A DNA stretch of 42,488 nt from Bacillus sp. (in: firmicutes) (GCA_031177865.1 JAPSKD010000010.1:1-42488), one strand, 5' to 3'. Positions 33,879-42,206 are shown, counted from the first letter of the stretch. Notes: generated by a model not told the origin, from the sequence alone. Numbers and translations: made by a program.

Positions 33879-35684
33879 ATGAGTGAAATAGCATTTGATT
33901 CAAACGAAACAAAAAATATTTTAATGTCGGCAAATGCCTTCCACACATTAAAAAACAATTTATTTAACAACATTGGCTCTCATAAAACGAAAGGTTTTTT
34001 ATTCCGATTTGGTAAAGAGTTTGGGATGGAATCAGCAAAAAATAGGCTTCAGAATAAAAACTCGGTGAGTCCTGTCGGTAAAAGACATTCGCGCTTAGGT
34101 CATGTAAAAGATGTAATTTTCATGGGAGAAATTGTGCGCCATCCGGACGGCACGATTGAATGTAACAATACGTGGGGACAATGGGTAGAATCATTCGAAG
34201 CAGCATTACACCTTAAAAATTACGGTTTAGCAAATGAATGTGTTTGTCACATGTTATGCGGGTTTGCGAGTGGTGCATTGACATATGAGTTTGGCGAGTC
34301 AATTATTGCCATTGAGTACAAGTGCGTTGCAAAAGGTGATCCATGCTGCGAGTTTAAAGTGCGTTTGGAGCGCGATTGGCTCAAAGAGAAAGAGGATCTT
34401 ATAAACCTTTATCAAAACGACAACATTTTATCTGAGCTTGAAATGACATATGATGCACTTTTGCATCATAAGCAATTGCTCGAAAAAATTTCGATGTTTC
34501 ATAGTCAACTCACGCAAAAAGTAACAGATAAGCATTCGATGGATGAAATTGTACAGGCTGCGTATGAACTGTTGAACATCCCGATTTTGATTGAGGATAT
34601 TCACGGCAATCCGTTAAGTCAAATTGGTTTAACGGAAGAACAGCAGCTATTAATTAAAAAAGATAAGGCGAAATTATCGTATTTTGATGATAAGCACAAC
34701 GTTTCGTATTACAAAGGCGATGAATATTGGAAGTTGACCGCACCTGTTCTTATTAATAAAAAAAATTATGCCTCTTGTTCTTTTTTTTACTTTGACGGTG
34801 AACGTATGGATGAAAACGATCACTTATTTTTAGAGCGTATTTCTACGGTCGTGGCATTATGTATTTTATACGAGGAAGCGCAGTTTGAAGAACAACAGCG
34901 TATGCGCAGCTCACTGTTAGAGCGCTTAATTCATAATCGAAATATTAAAGACATCGAATCTTACTATAAGTTTTTACTGTTTATGTTTCGGCCGCCGTTT
35001 TCTACAGGTATTATTAGTGTAAAAAAGAAAAAGAAAAATAACGAAATTATTGACATTCATGATCAGCTGATACAGCTCTCAAAGTTAGCAAAAGAGTGGG
35101 ATTTACCTTGTATTTTTGCAGTACTCGGGGAAGAAATTGCTCTCCTTAACTCACTAAATAGCGATAAGCAAGGCTGGCAAAAGAAAATGACTAAGATTTT
35201 TCATAAGATGGAGAAACAAAACAGCAATTATAAATATTCAATCGGGCTTAGCGGAATGTTTAGCAACTTTAAAGATTTTGAACGTTCTCTTCAAGAAGCG
35301 CGTATCGCACAGCGCTTCCCAAATCAAAAGCTGCTAACAGATTACGAAGATTTAGGTATGCTTGGCGATATTGTAAGGAACATGAGTATCGAACAGCTGC
35401 ATGAAATGGCGAAAAAGACGTTAAAAGATTTATACAATTTCGACGATCCTCGTAAAAAAGAGTTGCTGCACACGCTTTACGTTTATTTATTAAATAGCCA
35501 GCGCTTAAAAGAAACGATGGATGAGTTGACGTTATCAATCGGCGGTATCCAATATCGTATAAAGCAAATTGAAGAGCAGCTGCAAATTTCACTAAAAAAC
35601 GCTTCAACAGCCGCGTATACTTTATTAGTGATTCAGGCGCTAATATTGTCGGATAGTTTATGCTTTGAGGAATTTGCACGATAA
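33879..35684 (+). CDS. V4R (XylR_N-type) phenol-sensor regulator with PucR-type helix-turn-helix
   Basis: This 601-residue protein starts at the ATG at 33879 (AGGGGA about 11 bases upstream; the in-frame GTG at 33870 is too close to it). Residues 1-170 are an XylR_N/V4R sensor. The zinc ligands known from MopR are kept with exact spacing (Cys123, Glu146, Cys149, Cys157), as is the phenol-contact pair His75 and Trp102. A central linker and a CdaR-like region follow, and the last 70 residues are a PucR-type HTH (LSIGGIQYRIKQIEEQL). No AAA+ sigma-54 domain is present. It probably activates the flanking meta genes on binding a phenolic. Confidence 0.88.
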   Translation: MSEIAFDSNETKNILMSANAFHTLKNNLFNNIGSHKTKGFLFRFGKEFGMESAKNRLQNKNSVSPVGKRHSRLGHVKDVIFMGEIVRHPDGTIECNNTWGQWVESFEAALHLKNYGLANECVCHMLCGFASGALTYEFGESIIAIEYKCVAKGDPCCEFKVRLERDWLKEKEDLINLYQNDNILSELEMTYDALLHHKQLLEKISMFHSQLTQKVTDKHSMDEIVQAAYELLNIPILIEDIHGNPLSQIGLTEEQQLLIKKDKAKLSYFDDKHNVSYYKGDEYWKLTAPVLINKKNYASCSFFYFDGERMDENDHLFLERISTVVALCILYEEAQFEEQQRMRSSLLERLIHNRNIKDIESYYKFLLFMFRPPFSTGIISVKKKKKNNEIIDIHDQLIQLSKLAKEWDLPCIFAVLGEEIALLNSLNSDKQGWQKKMTKIFHKMEKQNSNYKYSIGLSGMFSNFKDFERSLQEARIAQRFPNQKLLTDYEDLGMLGDIVRNMSIEQLHEMAKKTLKDLYNFDDPRKKELLHTLYVYLLNSQRLKETMDELTLSIGGIQYRIKQIEEQLQISLKNASTAAYTLLVIQALILSDSLCFEEFAR

Positions 35685-35710
35685 TATAACGAGGTTTAAA
35701 AAGGATGAAA

Positions 35711-35756
35711 AAAGACTGGCAGACAAACTTATTTTCTAGTTTGTCTGCCCGTCTTT
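35711..35756. terminator. Bidirectional terminator between the regulator and MFS 2
   Basis: Perfect 12-base arms GGCAGACAAACT (35718-35729) and AGTTTGTCTGCC (35738-35749) lie inside outer AAAGAC/GTCTTT arms. The two genes converge here and share it. Confidence 0.9.
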
Positions 35757-35770
35757 CTTCATGTGGGAAT

Positions 35771-37072
35771 CTATTGTTCTACAGAAACATTTAGGCTCAT
35801 TTGCTTTTCTTCCGTAGTACGACGTGCATCTTCTTTTTCAGTTGCTGTAATTTTTAATTTACGTGTAGCTAATAACACTATTGCAGTTACAACATATAAA
35901 CTAACGATCACTAACACCCCTGAGTTGAAACCGGAGCGAACGTCATCACCTGTAAATGTAATTAAGTAACCAGTAATCCATGGACCGATTACTCCAGCCA
36001 TACTTGAAATAGATAATGAAATCCCTGTTACACTGCCCACTAATTTTTTCGGAATGATCAACGTTTTTATTGCAACATTTAACGGTAATAGGCTTGTGTT
36101 CATTACCAGGCCTCCGCCTAAGAAAATACATGCTAAAACTGGTGAAGATACAATTGTTGTCATTGCGTAAGAGGTCGCACCAACCAGTAATACTATAACT
36201 AATACACGGTCATAAGATTTGATAAGGCTTTTATTTTTCTTGAATAAGATGTCTGTAAATTTACCTGCACAAATTGCGAATACAGTACCTGCAATACCCA
36301 TTCCAGCAAATACTAAGCTCATAATATGTGGCTCAAGACCAACGATTTTTGTTAAGTAAGTTGGTGCCCATGTTAGAACCCATGTTGTTATCCACATTGA
36401 TACGAAACCTACAACTAAAATTGATAATACATACGGGTTGATTAAAACTTCTAAAATATACTTGAACGGTACTTCCTTGTTAGAAGCTAAAGATTTTACG
36501 TCTTCAACCAGTGGCTGCTTAGGCTCGTCTCTCATAAAGAAGAATAATAATGCCCATACAAAGCTTGCTGCCCCTAATATTGCGAAAGTATGTTGCCAAC
36601 CTAAGTTTGTAATCCCGATAACCAAAAGTGGTGCAGCTAAATACGTACCAACTGTTGTACCAGAAGTCATAATAGCTGAAGCGACACCGCGTTGTGAACT
36701 AGTAAACCATCGTGCAAGGTGTACTATGCACAAACCGAGCGTACCACCCTCGAAGAAACCTAAACTAACACGTAGTAAAATTAAGTTTGTTACCGTTTCT
36801 ACAAAATAAGCGCTTGCTAATGAAACAGTCCATCCAGTAGCAATTATCATTAATAAATATTTTGTGTTGAAGCGATACGTTAATGTACTTAAAATAATAC
36901 TTCCGACAGCGTATGCAGCGAAGAAGCTACTTCCTACTAAACCAAACTGATCGTAAGATAAATCTAGTTCAGACATGATTGGTTCTGCGGCTAATCCTAA
37001 AACTGATTTATCCGTATAGTTTAAAACAGATAGTAAGAATAGAAATCCTAATACAACCCAACGCATATGCAT
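35771..37072 (-). CDS. MFS transporter, anion:cation symporter-like
   Basis: This 433-residue protein has about 12 hydrophobic segments. The N-terminal motif NYTDKSVLGLAAEPIMSELDLS and the central amphipathic loop fit the ACS (anion:cation symporter) branch of MFS, which imports organic and aromatic acids. It is in the A+T-rich meta block, transcribed toward the sensor gene. It has GGGGGATTTT before ATGCATATG; the first or the second ATG may be used. The substrate is unknown but is likely a phenolic acid of this cluster. Confidence 0.85.
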   Translation of the reverse strand: MHMRWVVLGFLFLLSVLNYTDKSVLGLAAEPIMSELDLSYDQFGLVGSSFFAAYAVGSIILSTLTYRFNTKYLLMIIATGWTVSLASAYFVETVTNLILLRVSLGFFEGGTLGLCIVHLARWFTSSQRGVASAIMTSGTTVGTYLAAPLLVIGITNLGWQHTFAILGAASFVWALLFFFMRDEPKQPLVEDVKSLASNKEVPFKYILEVLINPYVLSILVVGFVSMWITTWVLTWAPTYLTKIVGLEPHIMSLVFAGMGIAGTVFAICAGKFTDILFKKNKSLIKSYDRVLVIVLLVGATSYAMTTIVSSPVLACIFLGGGLVMNTSLLPLNVAIKTLIIPKKLVGSVTGISLSISSMAGVIGPWITGYLITFTGDDVRSGFNSGVLVIVSLYVVTAIVLLATRKLKITATEKEDARRTTEEKQMSLNVSVEQ

Positions 37073-37595
37073 AAAATCCCCCTTGTATTACTGAACTTTC
37101 CTATCCACATCATTTCATAATTAAATTGTTAGATTTTTCCGAAAATTCTTGAGGTAATTGTTAGCGTTTTCAATATAATGTTAGAATAATATCACACCTC
37201 CATCTATTTTACTAGAAATACATTCATTTCGGCACTTTTTTTACTTTCTTTTTAAAAAAAATAGTGTCTAATGGAAAAATTCAATATACGAATCTTCTAT
37301 GAAAAGAATTCTATTTGAAAAAAAAGAGATTTACAAGGAAAAAAATGATACTTATTTGGGTTTGAATGAGAACAAAAAAGAAAAGATTAAATTCCCAATT
37401 CCAAAAATGTTAAAATTTTTCATTGACATATATTGATAATTCTGAACTTTTTTGAAATTTTTGCACAAAAAATTTCAATTCGGTCTTGCGTAAATTTTAT
37501 TGTTTTTTTCTCAATTTTCAATAAAAATAACAATGACAATTTTAAATGGACTCCTTTATGATTAAATTATTCGATTAAGGATGGAGGAATTGGGG
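37073..37595. promoter_or_regulatory. Divergent control region of MFS 2 and the flavin-reductase operon
   Basis: About 520 bases, strongly A+T rich, with no gene seen. For the plus strand, a -35 ATGACA (37533-37538), an 18-base spacer and a -10 TATGAT (37557-37562) lie 34 bases before the reductase start. Upstream is an 11-base inverted repeat at 37452-37478. The rest (37073-37440) shows poly-A/T tracts and no feature I can name. Confidence 0.6.
37452..37478. repeat. Perfect inverted repeat, candidate activator site
   Basis: Arms TTGAAATTTTT (37452-37462) and AAAAATTTCAA (37468-37478) pair over 11 bases around the five-base spacer GCACA. It lies about 55 bases upstream of the -35 element, as expected for an upstream activator site. 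No T-run follows, so it is not a terminator. Confidence 0.6.
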
Positions 37596-38069
37596 ATGGA
37601 TGATCGTTTATTTAGAGATGCAATGGGGAAATTTGCCACAGGTGTAACAGTTCTTTTAACTGAAAACGAGGGAGAAACACATGGAATGACAGCAAACGGT
37701 TTCATGTCAGTATCATTGGATCCGAAGCTTGTCTTAATTTCTATTGGACATAAAGCAAAATTTTTAGAAAAAGTCTCACAGTCTAAAAAATATACAGTAA
37801 ATATTTTAGCTGAAGATCAAGAGCATTATTCACGTCATTTCGCCGGGAAACCTGGTGAAGCAGTAGAATTTGAAACGTTAGCTGAACTACCAGTACTAAA
37901 AGGGGCTATCGCTCAAATCGCATGTGAAGTTGTATCAGAACATGTAGAAGGTGACCATACATTATTCATTGGCAGAGTGGTAGATTTACGTCTTGAGGAT
38001 AAAAATCCGTTATTATTCTTTAGTGGTAAATATCGTCAATTGACAGAGGTAGAAACAGTTAAGTCTTAA
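37596..38069 (+). CDS. Flavin reductase (HpaC/PheA2/HsaB-type)
   Basis: This 157-residue split-barrel flavin reductase begins at the ATG at 37596, which has GGAGG eight bases upstream; an earlier ATG (37581) overlaps that RBS. The family segments KFATGVTVLL and GMTANGFMSVSLDPKLVLISI are present. It uses NAD(P)H to reduce free FMN or FAD for the partner monooxygenase at 31611-32780. It is the first gene of an operon with the hydratase (14 bases later) and the FAD synthetase homologue. Confidence 0.9.
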   Translation: MDDRLFRDAMGKFATGVTVLLTENEGETHGMTANGFMSVSLDPKLVLISIGHKAKFLEKVSQSKKYTVNILAEDQEHYSRHFAGKPGEAVEFETLAELPVLKGAIAQIACEVVSEHVEGDHTLFIGRVVDLRLEDKNPLLFFSGKYRQLTEVETVKS

Positions 38070-38083
38070 AAGGAGAATTCTGT

Positions 38084-38878
38084 ATGAATATTCAATTAAT
38101 GGCTAATGCATTGCTTGAAGCAGAACGTACGAAACAGCCAATTACACCATTAACTGAAACCTATGAAAATATTACAGTTGCTGATGCCTATGCAGTGCAA
38201 TTAGCGCAAATTCGTCAAAAGATTGACTCCGGGGCGACAGTAAAAGGGCTAAAAATTGGTTTAACAAGTAAAGCGATGCAAGAAATGTTGAATGTATATA
38301 CACCAGACTACGGTTTTATTTTAGATACGATGGTATATGATGAGGCAGATGGTTTAGCTGCTGAGTCCTTTATTCAACCAAAGGTAGAGTTTGAAATTGC
38401 ATTTGTTTTCAATAAAGAGTTAAAAGGACCAAAAGTGACACAGCAAGATGTAATCGATGCCACTGCTTATGTTGTACCAGCAGTAGAAGTAATCGATAGC
38501 CGTATCGTAAATTGGAAAATAAAATTCGAGGATACAGTAGCAGACAATGGTTCTTCAGCAGGTGCGATTTTAGGTGAAAAGCATACACTGCTCAAAGATA
38601 TTGAGGACATTACAAATATCCCAATGATTGTGAAAAAAAATGGTAAATTTTTAGACGAAGCAACGAGCTCGGCCGTGTTAGGTAACCCACTCAATGCGGT
38701 TGTTTGGCTAGCAAATGAAGTGAGTGCATACGGCATTTCTATCGAACCAGGCATGTTTGTTTTATCAGGAGCACTATCAAAAGCTGTTCCCTTTGAAACA
38801 GGCGATGAATTTGAAGTTGACTTCGGTATACTCGGGAGAGTAAACGCTAACATTTTAAAGGAAGTCGTGAAAAAATAA
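38084..38878 (+). CDS. 2-oxopent-4-enoate (2-hydroxypenta-2,4-dienoate) hydratase family protein
   Basis: This 264-residue protein has the MhpD/TesE/HsaE length and motifs: VKGLKIGLTSKAMQ near residues 48-61 and QPKVEFEIAFVF near 99-110, with the divalent-metal glutamates in the latter. It hydrates 2-hydroxypenta-2,4-dienoate to 4-hydroxy-2-oxovalerate after the hydrolase step. It follows the reductase within one transcript. The next enzymes (aldolase MhpE/HsaF and acylating dehydrogenase MhpF/HsaG) are not in the window. Confidence 0.9.
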   Translation: MNIQLMANALLEAERTKQPITPLTETYENITVADAYAVQLAQIRQKIDSGATVKGLKIGLTSKAMQEMLNVYTPDYGFILDTMVYDEADGLAAESFIQPKVEFEIAFVFNKELKGPKVTQQDVIDATAYVVPAVEVIDSRIVNWKIKFEDTVADNGSSAGAILGEKHTLLKDIEDITNIPMIVKKNGKFLDEATSSAVLGNPLNAVVWLANEVSAYGISIEPGMFVLSGALSKAVPFETGDEFEVDFGILGRVNANILKEVVKK

Positions 38879-38924
38879 AAAAGCAATGAGGTAGCACAAA
38901 TAAAAGAAAAAGGAGAGAACCGCA

Positions 38925-39713
38925 ATGAGGGTAATCTATGTGAATGCTAATAACTTACAAGAGATTAAACAATCAGCTCCCAATGCAGCGATGGCACTTG
39001 GTTATTTTGATGGTGTGCATTTAGGGCATCAAAAAGTAATTCAAACAGCTAAAGAAAAAGCAAAAACACAAAATTTATCATTAGCGGTCCTCTCTTTTTT
39101 CCCGCATCCAAAAAGTGTGTTATTTTCGGACATAGAAGTCTCATATCTAGAGCCACTGGAACAAAAAGTTGAAAAGTTAGAAAGGCTTGAAGTTGACATT
39201 TTTTATATCGTAGAGTTTACAAAGGAATTAGCTAAAGTTGAAGCGAACGATTTTTTAGATGATTATATTATCGGTTTGAATGCTGAGGAAATTATTTGCG
39301 GTTTCGACTATACATATGGGGCAAAAGCAAGTGGTACTGTTAAAACACTGGAAGTTTATGCGGCTGCACAACAAGTAGGCCTAACTGTTGTCGAAGAGCT
39401 AAAGTGGAATAATCAAAAAATAAGTTCGACTTTGATTAGAAGACACTTACGAGAACGAAAGCTTAGTGAATTACCGAGTCTATTGGGAGGCTTTTATAAA
39501 ACTAAGTATTGTCAAAAAAACGGTTTACTGCCGAATTATTCGTTACCGAATGTAGGTAGTTATAAAGTATTGATTGAAGATCGGCATTCTTTTATTGAAT
39601 GTATTGCGACTGTAAAGTGTAATAGATATATTCAGATTCATAATGAAATGTCCACGCTGCCGAATTTATTAACGATAATATGGGTTGACCAATTAGAAAC
39701 AATACCAAGCTGA
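38925..39713 (+). CDS. FAD synthetase (RibF/RibC-like) with an apparently degenerate riboflavin-kinase domain
   Basis: This 262-residue protein is shorter than bifunctional RibF (about 310). The N-terminal adenylyltransferase domain is well kept: ALGYFDGVHLGHQ (residues 24-36) with the HxGH motif, and ISSTLIRRHL near 165-174. The C-terminal part lacks the riboflavin-kinase GFPTANL loop and keeps only a vague LPNVGSYKVL, so kinase activity looks lost. It should turn FMN into FAD. Its place in the flavin-monooxygenase cluster suggests it supplies FAD to the hydroxylase or reductase. Such a gene is normally a single housekeeping copy next to truB. Confidence 0.85.
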   Translation: MRVIYVNANNLQEIKQSAPNAAMALGYFDGVHLGHQKVIQTAKEKAKTQNLSLAVLSFFPHPKSVLFSDIEVSYLEPLEQKVEKLERLEVDIFYIVEFTKELAKVEANDFLDDYIIGLNAEEIICGFDYTYGAKASGTVKTLEVYAAAQQVGLTVVEELKWNNQKISSTLIRRHLRERKLSELPSLLGGFYKTKYCQKNGLLPNYSLPNVGSYKVLIEDRHSFIECIATVKCNRYIQIHNEMSTLPNLLTIIWVDQLETIPS

Positions 39714-39800
39714 GATTCCGGTTATTCTAGGAAAAGTGTATTGTTCAACCAAAGCATATTAAAGTACACCGCCAACTTTTATACTTTCTTATCAATTTAA

Positions 39801-39836
39801 AAAACTAATCGAAAGGCTCCGATTAGCTTTTTAAAT
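39801..39836. terminator. Terminator after the FAD-synthetase operon
   Basis: Arms CTAATCG (39805-39811) and CGATTAG (39820-39826) are followed by CTTTTTAAATT on the plus strand and preceded by an A run. It serves the plus-strand operon and probably the minus-strand mhq operon. Confidence 0.8.
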
Positions 39837-39847
39837 TAATTAAGATT

Positions 39848-39907
39848 TTATTGGTTTGCTCCTAAGGTCACGCGTAAAATAAGTGCTCCAATTTCATTTT
39901 TTAACAT
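39848..39907 (-). pseudogene. DoxX family (MhqP/CatD-like) gene stub, truncated after 19 codons
   Basis: The minus-strand ATG at 39907 has GGGGGAA upstream and encodes MLKNEIGALILRVTLGANQ before a TAA (39848-39850). The first 16 residues match the typical N-terminus of DoxX proteins (NEIGALILRVTLG, the start of the first membrane helix), whose full length is about 130. All later membrane segments are missing. It lies 25 bases after the mhqD stop, so it was the last gene of the mhq operon. The break is directly at the edge of the meta cluster. Confidence 0.75.
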
Positions 39908-39932
39908 TTTCGTATTTCCCCCGTTTAGTTAT

Positions 39933-40547
39933 TTATTTAGTAATAAAATTCCTTCGATACCAAGTTGCAGCTGCTTCTACTTCTTGACTGGTTAATTGAT
40001 GACCTTTATTTTCCCAATGGAGTTCTACCTTCGCATTTGCCTTTTTTAATAAAGACTGTAGCTCTGTAGATTCCATAGGAGAACAAATGGGGTCATTTGT
40101 CCCCGCTGCAATAAATACTGATTTCCCTGTTAAGTCAGGAAGGTCAATTCCTTTTCTCGGCACCATCGGATGATGTAGAATCGCACCCTTTAATGCATGT
40201 TGATAGTGAAATAATAAACTAGCAGCAATATTTGCTCCATTTGAGTAGCCGATTGCAAGAATATTATCGCGGTCAAAATTATACTTTTCAGCGGCTTCAT
40301 CTAGAAACTCGTTTAGTTCTTTTGTTCGAAAAATAAGATCTTCCTCATCAAAGACACCTTCTGCTAATCTGCGGAAAAACCGAGGCATGCCATTTTCTAG
40401 TACATTCCCGCGAACACTTAATACATTTGCCTCATCATCAATCATTCCTGCAAGTGGGAGCAGATCTAATTCATTGCCTCCGGTACCATGAAGCAATAAC
40501 AACGTTGGTTTTGTTGGATTTTGTCCCTTATTGAATATATGTTTCAT
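39933..40547 (-). CDS. mhqD: Alpha/beta hydrolase, carboxylesterase/phospholipase type
   Basis: This 204-residue alpha/beta hydrolase has HGTGGNELDLLPL near residues 20-32, the nucleophile Ser in GYSNGAN (near residue 101), an Asp near 150 (AGTNDPICS) and His in NKGHQ near 185. It matches MhqD of B. subtilis, which belongs to the MhqR regulon for quinone and catechol detoxification. Its ATG overlaps the mhqO stop by one base (TAATG), so the two are translationally coupled. The physiological substrate is unknown, perhaps a ring-cleavage product. Confidence 0.88.
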   Translation of the reverse strand: MKHIFNKGQNPTKPTLLLLHGTGGNELDLLPLAGMIDDEANVLSVRGNVLENGMPRFFRRLAEGVFDEEDLIFRTKELNEFLDEAAEKYNFDRDNILAIGYSNGANIAASLLFHYQHALKGAILHHPMVPRKGIDLPDLTGKSVFIAAGTNDPICSPMESTELQSLLKKANAKVELHWENKGHQLTSQEVEAAATWYRRNFITK

Positions 40548-41491
40548 TATTTATCTCCCTCCAAAACTCGAACCTCTACCGGTGGTAAGATTTCTTCTAA
40601 TTCTTGTCTTTTTGACTCTAGCCAAGACGGTAACATAAGTTTTTTCCCAAGGTTAGCGACTGGTTCATCCACTGAAAAACCTGGTGGGTCGGTAGCTATT
40701 TCGAAGAGGATGCCCCCTTCTTCATGAAAATAAACTGCTTTAAAATAGTTACGATCACGAATTTCTGTTGGATAGTGTCCTTTGTCTTGAAGAAGTAATC
40801 TCCATCTGAGTAACTCCTCTTCAGCCTTAGCTCTCCAAGCAATATGGTGAACAGTACCTGCACCCATTAAACCGCGGACAGATGGATTAAGCTGAATATC
40901 CACAGTGTTTCCCAGATGTCCTTCTGCCTTAAACCTTAGATAATCACCTTCTTGACCAATGCAATCTAATCCCATCACATTCTCGAGTACATCTGTTGTT
41001 TTATGCGGCTGTGCAGAGTAAAGAATCGCACCGCTAAACCCTTTTATCGCATTTTCTGCTTGAACCTCGCCAAAGCTCCAATTATTAATTGGTCCTTCAT
41101 CATTTTCGACTAGTTCAAGCAGCAAACCGTCTGGATCGCTAAAGCGGATATACTTTTCTCCAAATCGAATGGAAGAGGTAGAATCAATATTGAATTTTTT
41201 CAATCGTTTTTCCCAAAACGAAATGGAGCCCTTTGGGATGCTGTAACTAGTTACACCTACCTGTCCGGTACCAATTCGTCCTTTTAACTGTTTTTCCCAA
41301 GGGAAGAAGGTAATGACCGTTCCTGGGTCGCCTGTTTCATTTCCAAAATAAAGATGATACACTTCAGGACGATCAAAGTTGATTGTTTTTTTAATAAGCC
41401 TTAATCCAAGCACACCTGCATAAAAATCGATATTCCTTTGGGCATCATTGACCATCGCCGTGATATGATGAATCCCTGCTGTCTTCTGCAT
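40547..41491 (-). CDS. mhqO: Ring-cleaving dioxygenase MhqO (VOC family)
   Basis: This 314-residue protein has four vicinal-oxygen-chelate modules. Metal ligands are visible as His8/His9 (IHHITAM), His near 218 (GTVHHIAWRA) and Glu near 259 (GGILFEIATDPPGF). MhqO proteins cleave substituted hydroquinones or catechols, and the B. subtilis gene is repressed by MhqR. It is transcribed just before mhqD. A second copy lies upstream at the window edge. A 97-base gap with a palindrome separates it from the reductase gene. Confidence 0.9.
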   Translation of the reverse strand: MQKTAGIHHITAMVNDAQRNIDFYAGVLGLRLIKKTINFDRPEVYHLYFGNETGDPGTVITFFPWEKQLKGRIGTGQVGVTSYSIPKGSISFWEKRLKKFNIDSTSSIRFGEKYIRFSDPDGLLLELVENDEGPINNWSFGEVQAENAIKGFSGAILYSAQPHKTTDVLENVMGLDCIGQEGDYLRFKAEGHLGNTVDIQLNPSVRGLMGAGTVHHIAWRAKAEEELLRWRLLLQDKGHYPTEIRDRNYFKAVYFHEEGGILFEIATDPPGFSVDEPVANLGKKLMLPSWLESKRQELEEILPPVEVRVLEGDK

Positions 41492-41505
41492 TTATTTCAC
41501 TCCCT

Positions 41506-41530
41506 TTCATAAATGAGATATTTATATGAA
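41506..41530. promoter_or_regulatory. Palindrome upstream of mhqO, candidate operator
   Basis: TTCATA (41506-41511) and TATGAA (41525-41530) form a perfect inverted repeat around an ATGAGATATTTA core that includes GAGATA, one half-site word of the MhqR box. It lies 15-39 bases before the mhqO start. The link to MhqR is an inference. Confidence 0.35.
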
Positions 41531-41588
41531 CTTTCATGTGACCAAGAAGGAATAGAGAATACGTTAAAGTGGTCGGGTCACATAGAGA

Positions 41589-42206
41589 TTATTTAGGCCG
41601 TTCTATTTCAAAAATCTCACCGATTTTGGCGTAATTATGACCAGCCAATCGGCTCACCGCTGCTAAACCCCTAGGGTCAATTCTTCCATTGTCATAAATG
41701 TCACTTTTGATATGAAACTGAACGATTCTTCCAATGAAATGATCACAACCTGGTGAATCCAAACCGCCTAATTCAAGGGAATGCTCTAAAAGGCATTCCA
41801 TTCGAATTTTGGCTTCTTTTACACCTGGTACAGAAATCTTTACACTATCAACTGGAGTTAAGTTAGCTAACTCAACTTCACTTTGATCAGAAGGAAGACT
41901 TGCAGCCGTCTCATTTATTTTTTCAACGTTGTTTTCGTCAACAATGTGGACCACAAATTGCTTAGACTCAATGATATTTCTCGCAGTATCCTTTGGTCTC
42001 CCAGCTGAACGTTGAATAGATAATGAAATCATCGGTGGATTGGATGACACAATATTAAAATAACTAAATGGTGCCCCGTTAATAATTCCATCTTTTGAAA
42101 TCGTTGTTACGAAAGCAATAGGTCTTGGGATAATGCTTCCTATAAGAAATTTATAATTTTCTCTTTCAGACAATGAAGCTGGATCGATTGAAAGCAAAGA
42201 AATCAT
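41589..42206 (-). CDS. Flavin reductase-like FMN-binding protein
   Basis: This 205-residue split-barrel flavoprotein has the family segments IGSIIPRPIAFVTTIS and NGAPFSYFNIVSSNPPMISL. It resembles YwrF-type flavin reductase-like proteins, whose reaction is poorly known. It lies between two mhqO copies in one operon. The start is uncertain: the ATG at 42206 is right next to AAAGGGA, while a TTG three codons in (42197) has better spacing. A function in quinone reduction or flavin supply is plausible. Confidence 0.8.
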   Translation of the reverse strand: MISLLSIDPASLSERENYKFLIGSIIPRPIAFVTTISKDGIINGAPFSYFNIVSSNPPMISLSIQRSAGRPKDTARNIIESKQFVVHIVDENNVEKINETAASLPSDQSEVELANLTPVDSVKISVPGVKEAKIRMECLLEHSLELGGLDSPGCDHFIGRIVQFHIKSDIYDNGRIDPRGLAAVSRLAGHNYAKIGEIFEIERPK

